Shown: positions 17,449-30,675, counted from the stretch's first letter. The stretch: DNA of 64,000 bases from Campylobacter volucris (GCF_008011665.1 NZ_VOWJ01000014.1:58594-122593); one strand, 5' to 3'. A program made the numbers and translations. Notes: generated by a model not told the origin, from the letters alone.

Positions 17449-18870
17449 ATGTCAATTTATTTTATACATTTTTTTACAGCAGTTTTTCCTTATGCATTTT
17501 TGAGTGCATTGGCCTTTTATAAATTAAATAAATTTTTTGTTTTTAAGCTTAGTTTTGTGGGATTTGTATTTGCATATTTTGCATTTTTTATTAGTGCAAA
17601 AAATTTAGCCTATGATGTGCTAAATTTTTTTAATGCAATTTTATTAGCATTTGCAAGTTTGGCAATATGTTTTTTGTTTTTTATAAAGAATATCTTTAAT
17701 AAAAAAGCAATACAAAGCGTTTTGATTTTGCTTTTATCTTTCGTATTTAGTGTAAAATATTTTTCAAATTCTGTAGATTTTCCTTTATTTAGCTCTAGTT
17801 TGATAGACTCTTTGGCGATTAATTCTTTTTCTTTGATTTTACTTGCTTTGATTTTATGTATTGGTTTTTATCTTTTTATATGTTGGGCGAGGGAATTTAA
17901 TTTTAAAATTTTAAATGTATTCTTGATAGTAATTTGTATTTTTTATTTTAATGAATCTTTGGCAAAAATTTTACTTTACCTAATGAGAACAGGCGTTATA
18001 GAAACGCAAAGTTTGTATCTGACTTATGTAGCAAAGAGTGTGTATTATGTACATTTTTATTCTTATATTTTGTTAGGTTTTATTTTAGTGAGTATGATTT
18101 TAGCTTTTAAGAAGAAAAACGATAGTTTTTTTAAAACTAAAGATTTTGATATTAAATTTCGTAAAATTCAAGCAAAAAATTTTCAAATTACTAATTTTTG
18201 CGTGAGTGTATTTTGCACAGGTGTTTTAAGTTTTGGAATTTTATCATTTTATGATTTGCACGCTTCAAAACCTATAAGTATAGATAAACCAACTTATGTA
18301 GAACCAAATGAAAATGATGAATTTGTATTTGATGTAGAAATTTTAAGAGACAATAAACTTCATCGATTTGCCTATATTAGCGATGAGGGAAAAGTTGTGA
18401 GATTTTTTCTTATTAACAAACGAGAAGATAAAGATTCTCCTGTTGCGGTATTTGATGCTTGTAGTATTTGTGGAGATATGGGCTATATCAAAAAAGATGG
18501 AGAATTAATTTGCATTTCTTGCAATGTGCGAATTTTTTTACCAAGTGTTGGAAAAGCTGGAGGGTGTAATCCTATCCCTATGCAGTATAAATTTGAAAAT
18601 GGTAAGGTTATCATTCCTTTTTCTGAAATTTTAAATGGAGTAAATTTTTTTACTCAAATAGTAGAAAAAAAAGTATATGATCCAATCGATAATACTGAAC
18701 TTATCAATCTAAAAGCATACAAAAGTTATATATATAAAGGAAGAACTTATTTTTTTGCTAATGAAAAAAATTATGAAGAATTTAAAAATAATCCACAAAA
18801 ATATACAAACATCAATAAAAGCTCTAAATATAGAATCCATAATTTTTTAGGAAATGATTATGCAAGTTAA
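17449..18870 (+). CDS. Membrane protein of the P19 system with DUF2318-type cysteine domain
   Basis: A 473-residue protein. The first 250 residues hold about eight hydrophobic helices. The C-terminal part is extracytoplasmic with a cysteine domain (ACSICGD, ICISCNV, GGCNP) typical of DUF2318, followed by a YHS-like segment (KGRTYFFANEKNYEEFKNNPQKY). It probably handles metal or electrons for periplasmic iron, since it is always found with P19-type systems (Cj1660 position). Exact activity unknown. The next permease starts 17 bases before its stop. Confidence 0.88.
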   Translation: MSIYFIHFFTAVFPYAFLSALAFYKLNKFFVFKLSFVGFVFAYFAFFISAKNLAYDVLNFFNAILLAFASLAICFLFFIKNIFNKKAIQSVLILLLSFVFSVKYFSNSVDFPLFSSSLIDSLAINSFSLILLALILCIGFYLFICWAREFNFKILNVFLIVICIFYFNESLAKILLYLMRTGVIETQSLYLTYVAKSVYYVHFYSYILLGFILVSMILAFKKKNDSFFKTKDFDIKFRKIQAKNFQITNFCVSVFCTGVLSFGILSFYDLHASKPISIDKPTYVEPNENDEFVFDVEILRDNKLHRFAYISDEGKVVRFFLINKREDKDSPVAVFDACSICGDMGYIKKDGELICISCNVRIFLPSVGKAGGCNPIPMQYKFENGKVIIPFSEILNGVNFFTQIVEKKVYDPIDNTELINLKAYKSYIYKGRTYFFANEKNYEEFKNNPQKYTNINKSSKYRIHNFLGNDYAS

Positions 18871-20149
18871 GATTGTCAAAAATTCTATTTTTCAAAATAA
18901 AATTCAAAAATTTCTAGCGATTTTTACTATTTTTTTAGCTACTTTGTTAATTTCTACCATGCTTAATATCACTTTAGGTATAGGTAACGAGCTTGCTAAA
19001 GAATTAAGAAGTTATGGTTCTAATATTTTAGTTTTACCAAAAGGAGCAAGTTTAAGCGTAGAGGTTGGAAATAAAATTTATGAGCCTTTGAAAAATCAAA
19101 ATTTTTTAGAAGAAAATAAACTTCACACGATTAAAGAAATATTTTGGCGCAATAACATCAATGCATTTTCACCATTTTTAAATTCTCAAATTACTTTGAA
19201 AACTAAAGAAAATTCTTTTAATGATGTTGCATTATTAGGGACATATTTTAACAAATCCATTAAAATTGAAGATGATGATTTTTATGCAGGAATAGAAGAA
19301 TTATACAAATTTGCTAAAATAGACGGAAGATACCCAAAAGATGATAGTTTAGATGAAATTATCATAGGTAAAGACTTAGCTCAAAAATATCATTTAAGTT
19401 TAAATGACGAAGTTGAGTTGGTAAAAAACGATAAAATCTTTAAGGTTAAAATAGTTGGTATTATAGATTTAGTGAATGAATTTTCTAATAAAATCATCAC
19501 TTCTTTGCTTTTATCTCAAAAAATTTTAGATAAAGTAGGTTTATTTGCAAAAGCTGAAGTATCAGCTTTGACTATACCTGAAAATGACTTAGCTCAAAAA
19601 GCAAGACGCGATGTTGATAGTCTTGATCAGCTTGAGTATGATCAGTGGTATTGCACAGCTTATGTTAGTTCTATTGCTTATCAAATAGCAGAGGATTTTA
19701 AAGGTGCTAGCACAAAGGTAATTAGTGCTGTATCAGATGCTGAAAGTTTAATTGTAAATAAAATTCAATCTTTAATGGCAGTAGTTAGCGTTATATGTTT
19801 GATTGTAGCTTCTATAGCGATTTCATCTTTAATGAGTGCAGATATTTTTAGAAGAAAAGGCGAAATAGGGCTTTTAAAAGCACTTGGTGCAAGTACTTTG
19901 CAAATTTATATGATTTTTGTATTAGAAGGTATAGTGATAGCTTTTATAGGAGCTATTTTTGGTTTTATTTTTGGCGTGATTATTTCAGAATTTATAGCTT
20001 TGAGTATTTTTTCGCATACTATTGTGATTTCTTGGGTGATTTTGCCACTTTGTGTATTTTTTGCAGTGCTTATAGTGCTTTTAGGATGTTTGTTTTCAAT
20101 CAAAGAAATTTCAAAACTTTCAACTTCAGAGGTTTTATATGGCAAATAA
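18854..20149 (+). CDS. ABC transporter permease, MacB/FtsX type (P19 operon)
   Basis: A 431-residue protein with an N-terminal helix (about 16-38), a large extracytoplasmic domain and three C-terminal helices beginning near residue 312, the MacB/FtsX permease layout. SSLMSADIFRRKGEIGLLKALGA is the conserved cytoplasmic coupling loop. It starts inside the DUF2318 gene and overlaps the following permease by 11 bases. With the next permease and ATPase it forms one transporter (Cj1661-1663 equivalents). Such mechanotransmitters usually act on periplasmic substrates rather than moving them across the membrane. Confidence 0.9.
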   Translation: MIMQVKIVKNSIFQNKIQKFLAIFTIFLATLLISTMLNITLGIGNELAKELRSYGSNILVLPKGASLSVEVGNKIYEPLKNQNFLEENKLHTIKEIFWRNNINAFSPFLNSQITLKTKENSFNDVALLGTYFNKSIKIEDDDFYAGIEELYKFAKIDGRYPKDDSLDEIIIGKDLAQKYHLSLNDEVELVKNDKIFKVKIVGIIDLVNEFSNKIITSLLLSQKILDKVGLFAKAEVSALTIPENDLAQKARRDVDSLDQLEYDQWYCTAYVSSIAYQIAEDFKGASTKVISAVSDAESLIVNKIQSLMAVVSVICLIVASIAISSLMSADIFRRKGEIGLLKALGASTLQIYMIFVLEGIVIAFIGAIFGFIFGVIISEFIALSIFSHTIVISWVILPLCVFFAVLIVLLGCLFSIKEISKLSTSEVLYGK

Positions 20150-21254
20150 TTTTTTTATACAAGAAGTTTTTAAATCACTCGTTTTTTCTTATAAACGAGT
20201 GAGCGTTATATTTATAGCTATTTTTATTGGAGCTATGGTTAGTTCTTCGTTTTTTAATATTTATTTTGATATAGATACTAAATTATCCAAAGAATTAAAA
20301 GCTTATGGGGCTAATTTTATCATCACTCCTAAAAATGATGAATTTTTAAGTATGCAAGAATTCATGCAAATAAAAGAAAATTTAAAAGCAAAAGCTCTTA
20401 CACCATTTTTATATGGTTTTTATAATCTTGAAAGCTCAAGTGCAGTAGTTTTGGGAACTGATTTTTCAAATTTAAAACTAACTAAGCCTTTTATAGAAGT
20501 TTTAAAAGGAAGTTTTTCTTTGAGCGATTTTGGTGAAGATAGTGCTTTTGTAGGTATTGATTTAGCAAAGCAATTAGAGCTTAAAATAGGACAAGAATTA
20601 CAAATTTATAATCCTGAAATTTCTAAAGTTGTTAAGGTAAAAATTAAAGCGATTTTAAGAAGCAATGATGAGCAAGATGGAGTTTTAATCATATCTTTAA
20701 AAAAAGCTCAAGAATTAGCCTCTAAAGAAGTGATTAATTATGCTCAAGCTGTAGTTTTTGGAGATTATGAGTATTTAAACCAAAGGGCAAAAGAACTTAG
20801 TGTAGGAAAGATTGAAGCTAAGCCCATTTCATCTATTTCTATAAGTGAAGGCTTGGTTTTAGATAAAATGAAAGCTTTGATGGCTTTAATTAGTATAGTG
20901 ATTTTACTCATTAGCTCTTTGAGCGTAAATACCACTCTTAGTGCAGTGATTTTTTCAAGAAAAAAAGAAATAGCTTTGCATTTGGCATTAGGGGCAAAGC
21001 AAAATCAAATTTTAAAACTTTTTGGAGTAGAAGTTTTGATTTTAAGTTTGGGTGCTAGTTTTATCGGTGCTTTTAGTGGGTATTTTTTAGCAAATATTTT
21101 TGGATATTTAATTTTTAATGCAAGTATAGATTTTAGGTTTATTTCTGTACTTTTTGCTATGGTGGTTTCTTTGATTTTTGCATTTTTTGCAAGTTTTTTA
21201 CCACTAAAAAAAGCATTAAAAATCAATGTATGTGAAAATTTAAAAGGTGAATGA
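20139..21254 (+). CDS. Second ABC transporter permease, MacB/FtsX type (P19 operon)
   Basis: A 371-residue paralogue of the preceding permease: an N-terminal helix (about 21-43), a shorter extracytoplasmic domain and three C-terminal helices, with the coupling loop VIFSRKKEIALHLALGAKQNQI. Two different permeases sharing one ATPase suggests a heterodimer. Its stop overlaps the start of the ATPase gene as ATGA, giving tight stoichiometry. Confidence 0.9.
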   Translation: MANNFFIQEVFKSLVFSYKRVSVIFIAIFIGAMVSSSFFNIYFDIDTKLSKELKAYGANFIITPKNDEFLSMQEFMQIKENLKAKALTPFLYGFYNLESSSAVVLGTDFSNLKLTKPFIEVLKGSFSLSDFGEDSAFVGIDLAKQLELKIGQELQIYNPEISKVVKVKIKAILRSNDEQDGVLIISLKKAQELASKEVINYAQAVVFGDYEYLNQRAKELSVGKIEAKPISSISISEGLVLDKMKALMALISIVILLISSLSVNTTLSAVIFSRKKEIALHLALGAKQNQILKLFGVEVLILSLGASFIGAFSGYFLANIFGYLIFNASIDFRFISVLFAMVVSLIFAFFASFLPLKKALKINVCENLKGE

Positions 21255-21910
21255 TGAAAAATATTATAAAAATTTCAAATTTAAATCGTAATTTTAACGA
21301 AGTCAAGGCTTTGCAAAATATAAATTTAGAAGTAAAACAAGGAGAATGGCTTGCTATTATGGGTCCATCAGGATCTGGAAAATCAACACTTTTAAATATA
21401 CTTTCTTTGATGGATACTCAAAGTAGTGGAGAATATCTTTTAGATGGTAAAGAAATGTTGGATTTAAACGAAGAGGAAAAAAGCATCATAAGAAGAGAAA
21501 AAATAGGATTAATCTTTCAACAATTTCATCTTATACCTTATTTAAATGCTTTAGAAAATGTAATGTTAGCTCAATATTACCATTCTTGTGTGGAAAAAAA
21601 TGATGCTATAATAGCTTTAGAAAAGGTCGGACTTTCACATAGACTTTCTCATTTACCAAGTCAATTAAGCGGAGGAGAGCAACAAAGGCTTTGCATAGCT
21701 AGGGCTTTAGTAAATGATCCTGAAATTTTATTAGCAGATGAGCCTACGGGAAATTTAGATGAGGCAAATGAAAAAAATATTATAGAACTATTTCGTAAAT
21801 TAAAGCAAGATGGTAAAACTATAATTTTAATTACTCATAATATAGATGTAGCTAAATTTGCTGATAGGACTATTATATTAAGTCATGGAGTGATGAAAAA
21901 TGAAAATTAA
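21251..21910 (+). CDS. ABC transporter ATP-binding protein (P19 operon)
   Basis: A 219-residue MacB/LolD-type ATPase. Walker A GPSGSGKST at residues 38-46, a Q-loop near IGLIFQQFHLIPYLNA, the signature LSGGEQQR, Walker B ILLADEPTGNLDE and the H-loop ITHN are all intact. It energises the two upstream permeases. The gene begins with two ATG codons; I chose the first because it overlaps the upstream stop. It overlaps the thioredoxin-like lipoprotein by 11 bases. Confidence 0.95.
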   Translation: MMKNIIKISNLNRNFNEVKALQNINLEVKQGEWLAIMGPSGSGKSTLLNILSLMDTQSSGEYLLDGKEMLDLNEEEKSIIRREKIGLIFQQFHLIPYLNALENVMLAQYYHSCVEKNDAIIALEKVGLSHRLSHLPSQLSGGEQQRLCIARALVNDPEILLADEPTGNLDEANEKNIIELFRKLKQDGKTIILITHNIDVAKFADRTIILSHGVMKNEN

Positions 21911-22391
21911 AGCTATATTTTTAGCATTATTTTGCACATTTTTTTTAAGTGCATGTTTGGAAAATAGCAACACAAATGGAGGCAAAACAGGGTTAAAAAC
22001 TCCAGAAATTTCTGCTAAAACCATAGAAGGTAAAAAAGTAAAAATTGCTGATTTTGATAATTTAGTTGTTTTAACTTTTGTAGAGCAAGGATGTGCTTCT
22101 TGTTTGAAAGATTTGCCATTGTTGGAAAAATTAGCTAGTGAATATCCTCAAAAAATCACTATTTTAGCCGTAGATTCTATAGATAAAGGTGAAGAATTTA
22201 AAAAATTTGTAACAAAATTTAATTATCAAAATATTATTTTTTTAGAAGATGATTTAGATATTTCATGGCAAAGATTTAGCATTTTTGCTGTTCCTACTAC
22301 TTTTATTATTAAAGATGATATTGTGCAAGATAAGATTATAGGAGAAAAGCCATGGTCGTATTTAAAAGCTTCTATTTCTTCTTGGCTTTGA
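21900..22391 (+). CDS. Thioredoxin-like lipoprotein (P19 operon, first copy)
   Basis: A 163-residue protein with a lipoprotein signal peptide (lipobox LSAC, acylated Cys19) and a TlpA/ResA-like thioredoxin fold. The redox pair is C65-A-S-C68; the cis-proline loop is AVPTTF. It probably reduces or oxidises cysteines of the DUF2318 protein, an inference from operon membership. It overlaps the next thioredoxin-like gene by 40 bases, an unusually long overlap in different frames. Confidence 0.9.
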   Translation: MKIKAIFLALFCTFFLSACLENSNTNGGKTGLKTPEISAKTIEGKKVKIADFDNLVVLTFVEQGCASCLKDLPLLEKLASEYPQKITILAVDSIDKGEEFKKFVTKFNYQNIIFLEDDLDISWQRFSIFAVPTTFIIKDDIVQDKIIGEKPWSYLKASISSWL

Positions 22392-22843
22392 TTTTATTAA
22401 GTGCTTGTAATAATGATTTTAAAACTTTAAATTCAAATGTAAATTATGCTTTTGAGTATGATGGCTTTAAAAAGACTTTAAATATTAAAGATTTCAATAC
22501 TCCTTATGCTTTGTTTTTCTTTACGCAAGATTGTGGAGTTTGCAAGATTGAAATTCCCATACTCAATGAGCTTTATAAAGAAAGAAATTTTCATTTTATA
22601 GCTGTTTTAAACGGAGCAAAAACTTTACAAGAAGCTCAAAAAATTGCTAAAGATAAAAATTTGCAATTACCGCTTTTATATGAACTTAAAGCAAGTGATT
22701 TTTTATCTAAAGCAAGTGGTGGAATTTTTGGAGTGCCTGTGATTGTTTTTTATGATGAAAATGGTAATTTAAATGAAAAATTTATAGGACTTACTCCAAA
22801 AAATATTTTGGAAAATAAAATTAAATCTTTGCAAAAATTATAA
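22352..22843 (+). CDS. Thioredoxin-like lipoprotein (P19 operon, second copy)
   Basis: A 163-residue lipoprotein with lipobox LSAC (Cys19), a thioredoxin fold with C61-G-V-C64, and cis-proline segment GVPVIVF. It is a diverged paralogue of the preceding protein and ends the operon (Cj1665 equivalent). The ATG lies inside the upstream gene, so translation is coupled. It converges with the cinA-type gene, leaving a two-base gap and no obvious terminator. Confidence 0.9.
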   Translation: MVVFKSFYFFLALILLSACNNDFKTLNSNVNYAFEYDGFKKTLNIKDFNTPYALFFFTQDCGVCKIEIPILNELYKERNFHFIAVLNGAKTLQEAQKIAKDKNLQLPLLYELKASDFLSKASGGIFGVPVIVFYDENGNLNEKFIGLTPKNILENKIKSLQKL

Positions 22844-22845
22844 TT

Positions 22846-23937
22846 TTAAAATCCAAAGAAAATTTCAGGTTTTAATTTTAACATCAAGCAAAAAGCAGCT
22901 AAGCAGGCTTGCTCTCTTGTATAGTTTCTATTGCCTTGTATATGGATACATTCTTGCAAAAATGTCCCATCTTTATACATAGCTCCTATGTAAATGGTGC
23001 CAGCTTTGGTGTTTTTATCATTATTTTCCCCAGCTACTCCACTAATTGCTAGGGCAAAATCAGGATTTGCTGTTTTAAATACACCTTTTAGCATAAAATA
23101 CACACATCTATCAGAATACTCACTTATGCTTTCTAAAGTATCATTGCTTACCCCAAGCCATGAATTTTTTAAACGATTAGAATAAGTTATCAAAGAGCCT
23201 TCAAAAATGCTTGAAATTCCATCAAATTGGGCTAATTTTGAAGCACATAATCCTGCTGTGCAACTTTCAGCAAAAGAAATTTTTAGATTTTTTTCTAAAA
23301 GTTTTTTTGTGATAAATTTGATAGGATCATTTCCTAAAAATACTTTTGTATTAAAAAGTTTAAAAACCCCTTTTAAAAAGCCTTCTAATTTTCCATATTG
23401 ACTAGCACTTGCGCGAATACATATTAAATTTTCAAGCAAAGCACTAGAATTAGTTTGAATTTCAAAAGATTTTGTCAAAGTATCAAGTAAAAGATTTGCA
23501 CTCATTTCATCGATATCTAAAAGACAAAAGTGAGCATAATTTAACTCAGGTTTATTTAAAATTTGAGGCAATTTTGAAGTGATATTTGCATTAAGTAAAT
23601 TGATAGAGCAGTTATCTATAGTGATTAAAAAGCTATTTGTGATATTGTTTGATTTAGATGGAACTAGGGTATCATTTTCTAAAATAAGTGTATCATCGCT
23701 AAGAGTGGCCAAAATTTTTGCTATGGTAGCATAGTGTTCATTGATACAAAATATACTGATGTAGCTGTATTCTTGAGCAAGATTTTGTAGTAAAAAAGGA
23801 AGTTCTTTATCAGGTTTGTTGATAAATTTGATTTCATGAAGTTCTAAAAATTGCTTTTTGTATTCTTCATAGATATAACGCATGTAATTTTCATTAATGA
23901 TTAATTCATTGCCAATTACAATGATTAAATGTTTCAT
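22846..23937 (-). CDS. CinA-family protein with C-terminal NMN amidohydrolase (PncC) domain
   Basis: A 363-residue protein. The C-terminal 160 residues form the CinA/PncC domain (SFAESCTAGLCASKLAQFDG, LITYSN, ISGVAGENN), which deamidates nicotinamide mononucleotide to nicotinate mononucleotide. The N-terminal half is in the place of the CinA MoCF-like domain but is much diverged, keeping only an IGNELI remnant, so that domain may be structural only. It is divergent from ileS, matching the Cj1062-Cj1061c arrangement. It could supply the same product as PncB in this window. Confidence 0.85.
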   Translation of the reverse strand: MKHLIIVIGNELIINENYMRYIYEEYKKQFLELHEIKFINKPDKELPFLLQNLAQEYSYISIFCINEHYATIAKILATLSDDTLILENDTLVPSKSNNITNSFLITIDNCSINLLNANITSKLPQILNKPELNYAHFCLLDIDEMSANLLLDTLTKSFEIQTNSSALLENLICIRASASQYGKLEGFLKGVFKLFNTKVFLGNDPIKFITKKLLEKNLKISFAESCTAGLCASKLAQFDGISSIFEGSLITYSNRLKNSWLGVSNDTLESISEYSDRCVYFMLKGVFKTANPDFALAISGVAGENNDKNTKAGTIYIGAMYKDGTFLQECIHIQGNRNYTREQACLAAFCLMLKLKPEIFFGF

Positions 23938-23957
23938 AAAATTCCTTTTTTATTATG

Positions 23958-23963
23958 ATTATA
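23958..23963 (-). promoter_or_regulatory. Putative -10 element for the CinA-family gene
   Basis: TATAAT on the minus strand, 20 bases upstream of the start codon in the divergent gap with ileS; a short leader would result. Confidence 0.3.
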
Positions 23964-24034
23964 ACAAAAAAATAAGTGCAAATTAAAAGTATTTTAAGTA
24001 GAATTTACCATTTTTATTATTTTAAGGTGAATAT

Positions 24035-26800
24035 ATGGATTATAAAGATACGCTTTTATTGCCTAATACGACTTTTGCTATGCGTGCAAATTTAGCAGAG
24101 CTTGAACCTAAGCGTTTTAACAAATGGTTTGAAAATAATTATGCCTATGAAAAAATGAAACAAAAAAGGCAAAATGCTAGTGAGAGTTTTACCCTACATG
24201 ATGGTCCTCCTTATGCAAATGGACACTTACATATCGGTCATGCTTTAAATAAAATTTTAAAAGATATCATCATTAAAATGCATTATTTTCAAGGTAAAAA
24301 AGTGCGTTTTACTCCAGGCTGGGATTGTCATGGCTTGCCAATTGAGCAACAAGTTGAAATGAAATTAAAAGATAAAAAACAAAATTTAAGCAAAAAAGAA
24401 ATTCGTGAATTTTGTAGAGAACATGCTAAAGAATTTGTAAATATCCAAAAAGATGAATTTAAATCTTTAGGAGTGATTGCAGATTGGGATAATCCATATT
24501 TAACTATGAAAAATGCTTTTGAAGCAGATATTTATAAAGCTTTATGCGAGATTGCTAAAAAAGGACTTTTGCTTGAAAGAAGCAAACCTGTGTTTTGGAG
24601 TTGGGCTGCTAAGAGTGCTTTGGCTGAAGCTGAAGTAGAGTATGAAGATAAAGAAGATTATTCTATATTTGTAGCTTTTGCTTTAGATGAGCCTTCTTGC
24701 CAAAAACTTGGCGTTAAAAATGCAAAAGCAGTTATTTGGACTACTACTCCATGGACTTTACCTGCAAATCAAGCTATATCTTTAAATCCAAATGAAAAAT
24801 ATGTCATCACTCAAGAAGGTTTTATTTTTGCTAAGGCTTTACTTGAAACTATGGTAAATAAAGGCTTTAGTGAAGGAAAAATTCAAAAAGAGCTTTTAGG
24901 GGCTGAATTTGAAAATTTAAGTGCCATTAATCCGCTTAATCAAAGAAAATCTACTTTGATTTTAGGTGATCATGTATTAATGGATGGTGGAACAGGGCTT
25001 GTGCATACTGCTCCAGGGCATGGGGAAGATGATTATTATGTGTGTTTAAAATATGATATTGAAGTGATTATGCCTGTGGATGATGGTGGATGTTATGATG
25101 AAACATTAAGAGCTAAAGGGCTTTTACCAGAGCATTTACTAAATGAATTTATAGGACTTCATATTTTTAAAGCTAATGAGCGTATTTTAGAACTTTTAGG
25201 GGATTCTTTGCTTGAAAGTTCAAAATTTACTCATTCTTATCCATTTTGTTGGAGAACCCATAAACCTATTATTTATAGGGCAACCAAGCAATGGTTTGTT
25301 TTAATGGATGAGAAAAAACTTGACTCAAAATCTTTAAGAGAATTAGCATTAGAGCAGTTAAATAGTGTTAAATTTTATCCAGAAAGCGGTGTAAAAAGAC
25401 TTAGTTCCATGATAGAAAATCGTCCTGATTGGTGTATCTCAAGACAAAGAGATTGGGGGGTTCCTATAGCATTCTTTAGAGATAAAAAATCTCAAGAAGT
25501 GATTTTTGATACAGAAATTTTAGATCATTTAGTGAGCATTTTTGAAGAAAAAGGGGCTGATGCTTGGTGGGATTTAGAAATTAAAGATTTACTACCAAAT
25601 TCTTGCAAATATAATCCTGATGATTTAGAAAAAGTTTATGATATTTTAGATGTTTGGTTTGATAGTGGAAGTACTTGGGAAGCAGTGCTAAATTCAAACA
25701 GATACGACGCAGGAGAATACCAAGCTTCTATGTATCTTGAAGGAAGCGATCAGCATCGTGGATGGTTTCAAAGCTCTCTTTTAATCTCCACTGCAATCAA
25801 TCATAAAACTCCATATAAAAATATACTCACTCATGGTTTTACCGTAGATGAAAAAGGTCAAAAAATGAGTAAATCTAAAGGCAATATCATCTTGCCTCAA
25901 AATGTTGCTAAAAATTATGGAGTAGAGATTTTAAGACTTTGGATTATGCTGAGTGATTATTCAAGCGATCTTAAAATTTCAGATAATATCTTAAAACAAG
26001 TAAGCGAGCAGTATAGAAAGATAAGAAATACCATAAGATTTTTACTTGCAAATACCAATGACATAGAATTTGTAGAAACTAAAAATTTCACTCTTTTAGA
26101 TAAGTGGATTTTAATGCGTGCGAAAAATGCTTTTGAAATTTGTGAAAATGCTTTTGAAAAATATGAGTTTGCAAAAGGCTTTAGCGTGCTTTTAAATTTT
26201 TTAAGTTCGGATTTAAGTGGAATTTATCTTGATATTTGCAAAGATAGATTGTATTGTAATGCTAAAGATGATGCCAAAAGAGTAAGCGCACAAAGTGCGA
26301 TGGTGTTAATAGCTAGAAAACTTTTTACACTTTTAGCTCCAAGTTTAACTTATACCATAGATGAAGCTTTAGAGCATGCAAATATAGCTATAAAAGAAAA
26401 TGCTAAAGATGTTTTTGACTTAATATTAAAAAATGGTTTTGAATATGAATTTAAAATTGAAGATGAATTGTTTATCAAATCAAGAGAGAAATTTTTTGAA
26501 ATTATCGATGGATTAAAAAAAGAAAAACTTATAAAATCGACATTAGAGTTAAATTTACAAACTAGTGCAAATGAGCTTTTAAGTGAAGATTTAGAAGAAA
26601 TTTCAGATTGGTTTATGGTGAGTTTGGTTGAAAATCTTGATGACAAAGAAGCTTTAGCTGAATTTAAAGTAGATAATGTCAGCTTTAGGATAGTTAAATC
26701 TTCATTGTATAAATGTCCAAGATGTTGGAAATTTTTAGCAAAAGAAGTAGAATGTTTGTGTCCAAGATGTAGTGGGGTGGAAAAAGAAAAAAATGTTTGA
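24035..26800 (+). CDS. ileS: Isoleucyl-tRNA synthetase
   Basis: Charges tRNA-Ile; class I synthetase. The HIGH motif appears as [12 protein letters not shown] near residue 70, KMSKS as [11 protein letters not shown] near 610, and the editing domain (CP1) has the [13 protein letters not shown] segment. A C-terminal zinc-binding tail has two CPRC motifs. At 921 residues it is the bacterial eubacterial-type length. AAGG precedes the ATG. It heads a compact operon running on through gatA, guaB and xseB, and overlaps the next small gene by 8 bases. Confidence 0.98.
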   Translation: MDYKDTLLLPNTTFAMRANLAELEPKRFNKWFENNYAYEKMKQKRQNASESFTLHDGPPYANGHLHIGHALNKILKDIIIKMHYFQGKKVRFTPGWDCHGLPIEQQVEMKLKDKKQNLSKKEIREFCREHAKEFVNIQKDEFKSLGVIADWDNPYLTMKNAFEADIYKALCEIAKKGLLLERSKPVFWSWAAKSALAEAEVEYEDKEDYSIFVAFALDEPSCQKLGVKNAKAVIWTTTPWTLPANQAISLNPNEKYVITQEGFIFAKALLETMVNKGFSEGKIQKELLGAEFENLSAINPLNQRKSTLILGDHVLMDGGTGLVHTAPGHGEDDYYVCLKYDIEVIMPVDDGGCYDETLRAKGLLPEHLLNEFIGLHIFKANERILELLGDSLLESSKFTHSYPFCWRTHKPIIYRATKQWFVLMDEKKLDSKSLRELALEQLNSVKFYPESGVKRLSSMIENRPDWCISRQRDWGVPIAFFRDKKSQEVIFDTEILDHLVSIFEEKGADAWWDLEIKDLLPNSCKYNPDDLEKVYDILDVWFDSGSTWEAVLNSNRYDAGEYQASMYLEGSDQHRGWFQSSLLISTAINHKTPYKNILTHGFTVDEKGQKMSKSKGNIILPQNVAKNYGVEILRLWIMLSDYSSDLKISDNILKQVSEQYRKIRNTIRFLLANTNDIEFVETKNFTLLDKWILMRAKNAFEICENAFEKYEFAKGFSVLLNFLSSDLSGIYLDICKDRLYCNAKDDAKRVSAQSAMVLIARKLFTLLAPSLTYTIDEALEHANIAIKENAKDVFDLILKNGFEYEFKIEDELFIKSREKFFEIIDGLKKEKLIKSTLELNLQTSANELLSEDLEEISDWFMVSLVENLDDKEALAEFKVDNVSFRIVKSSLYKCPRCWKFLAKEVECLCPRCSGVEKEKNV

Positions 26801-26899
26801 ACAAGCTTTGCCTTTTAGCGTGGTGGTTATTACTGTAGTATGTTTTTTACTTGCTATATTGGTTTTATTTTATGTAGTTAAAAAATTGAAGGATAAATA

Positions 26900-26900
<1 letters not shown>
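26793..26900 (+). CDS. 35-residue single-helix membrane protein
   Basis: A short reading frame between ileS and gatA: a few polar residues, one long hydrophobic helix (about residues 9-28) and a basic KKLKDK tail, giving an N-out/C-in topology by the positive-inside rule. The ATG is inside the end of ileS, and its TAA shares a base with the gatA ATG (TAATG), so exact packing argues for a real gene. C. jejuni has a similarly small protein here (Cj1060c, from memory). Function unknown. Confidence 0.75.
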
Positions 26901-29720
<2,820 letters not shown>

Positions 29721-29721
<1 letters not shown>

Positions 29722-29894
29722 TGGAATTTGAAGATTATATCAAACAAGCTGAAGAATCTTTAGAAAAACTTAATGATAAAGATTTAAAACTTCAAACTTG
29801 TGTAGAAATTTACAAAGATGGTTTAAAGAATATCCAAGCAGCAAGAGAGCTTTTAGAAAAAGCTAAATTAGAAATAGAGCAAATTGATGAGTAA
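29721..29894 (+). CDS. xseB: Exonuclease VII small subunit
   Basis: A 57-residue, two-helix protein beginning [16 protein letters not shown] and continuing [17 protein letters not shown]; this matches the XseB pattern (FE..L..LE..V..L....L.L.....Y..G). XseB binds XseA to make a single-strand DNA exonuclease; XseA is not in this window. It is shorter than the usual 70-80 residues. The ATG overlaps the guaB stop and its own end overlaps the next start by 8 bases. Confidence 0.85.
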
Positions 29895-30675
29895 TGTGGT
29901 TGCTTTACAATTTCCTACTTTAGCTTTAAGCGAATCAAGATTAGATTATTATTTAAAAGCAGCCAAGGAAAGCGGTGCAAATTTGGTTGTTTTAGGTGAG
30001 TATGTTTTAAATAGTTTTTTTATAGAACTACAAAGCATGCCAAAAAGCATGATTAAAGAACAAAGCGAGAGTAAAAAAGAAAGCTTAATTAAACTTTCTA
30101 AAAAATATGACTTAACTATTATAGCACCCTTTATAAGCGTTGAAAATAATGGTTTAAAAAAGCTTTGCTTAAAAGTAAGCCCTCAAAGCGTAAAATCGTA
30201 TGAGCAACAAATTTTAATGCCTTATACACATTGGAATGAGGATAAATTTTTTAACAACAAAAAGAGCGAGAAATTAAAACTTTTTACTTTTATGCATGAA
30301 AAATTAAAATGTGCTTTACTTTTTGGCTTTGAGGCACATTTTGATGTATTTTGGCAAATGATTATGAAAAAAAAGATTGATTTGGTTATCATTCCTACAG
30401 CTAGCACTTTTGAGAGTAATCAAAGATGGCTAGAACTATTAAAAACTAGAGCTTTTTTAAATTCTACTAATATTTTAAGAGTAAATCGCATAGGAAATTT
30501 AAAACAAGAAAATGAGTGGAAATTTTATGGCGATAGCTTTTTTATCGATGCTTTTGGACAGCTACAAGAGCAATTAGGTGATAAAGAAGAAATGCTAGTA
30601 GTACAAGTAACCAAAGCAAACGAAGCTAGAGCTTTATGGGCTTTTGATAAGATAATTAAAAATTTTGAAAATTAA
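29887..30675 (+). CDS. Nitrilase-fold (carbon-nitrogen hydrolase family) protein, catalytic residues altered
   Basis: A 262-residue protein with the nitrilase superfamily fold; Cj1056c position. The catalytic Glu is present in VVLGEY. Where the catalytic Lys normally lies (YRKxHL) the sequence reads YEQQILMP, and where the nucleophile Cys lies (ICYD) it reads LFGFEAHF, so Lys is replaced by Gln and Cys by Gly. The fold otherwise continues normally ([24 protein letters not shown]). It may be a pseudoenzyme with a binding role. I chose the ATG at 29887 over the adjacent upstream TTG. Confidence 0.82.
   Translation: MSNVVALQFPTLALSESRLDYYLKAAKESGANLVVLGEYVLNSFFIELQSMPKSMIKEQSESKKESLIKLSKKYDLTIIAPFISVENNGLKKLCLKVSPQSVKSYEQQILMPYTHWNEDKFFNNKKSEKLKLFTFMHEKLKCALLFGFEAHFDVFWQMIMKKKIDLVIIPTASTFESNQRWLELLKTRAFLNSTNILRVNRIGNLKQENEWKFYGDSFFIDAFGQLQEQLGDKEEMLVVQVTKANEARALWAFDKIIKNFEN

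Noticed and set aside
22833..22850. AT palindrome between the thioredoxin-like and CinA genes as a terminator
   Set aside because: The stem is only A-T pairs and overlaps coding ends; too weak to call.
25455..25460. G6 run in ileS as a further contingency tract
   Set aside because: Six bases is too short for frequent slippage, and the gene is essential.
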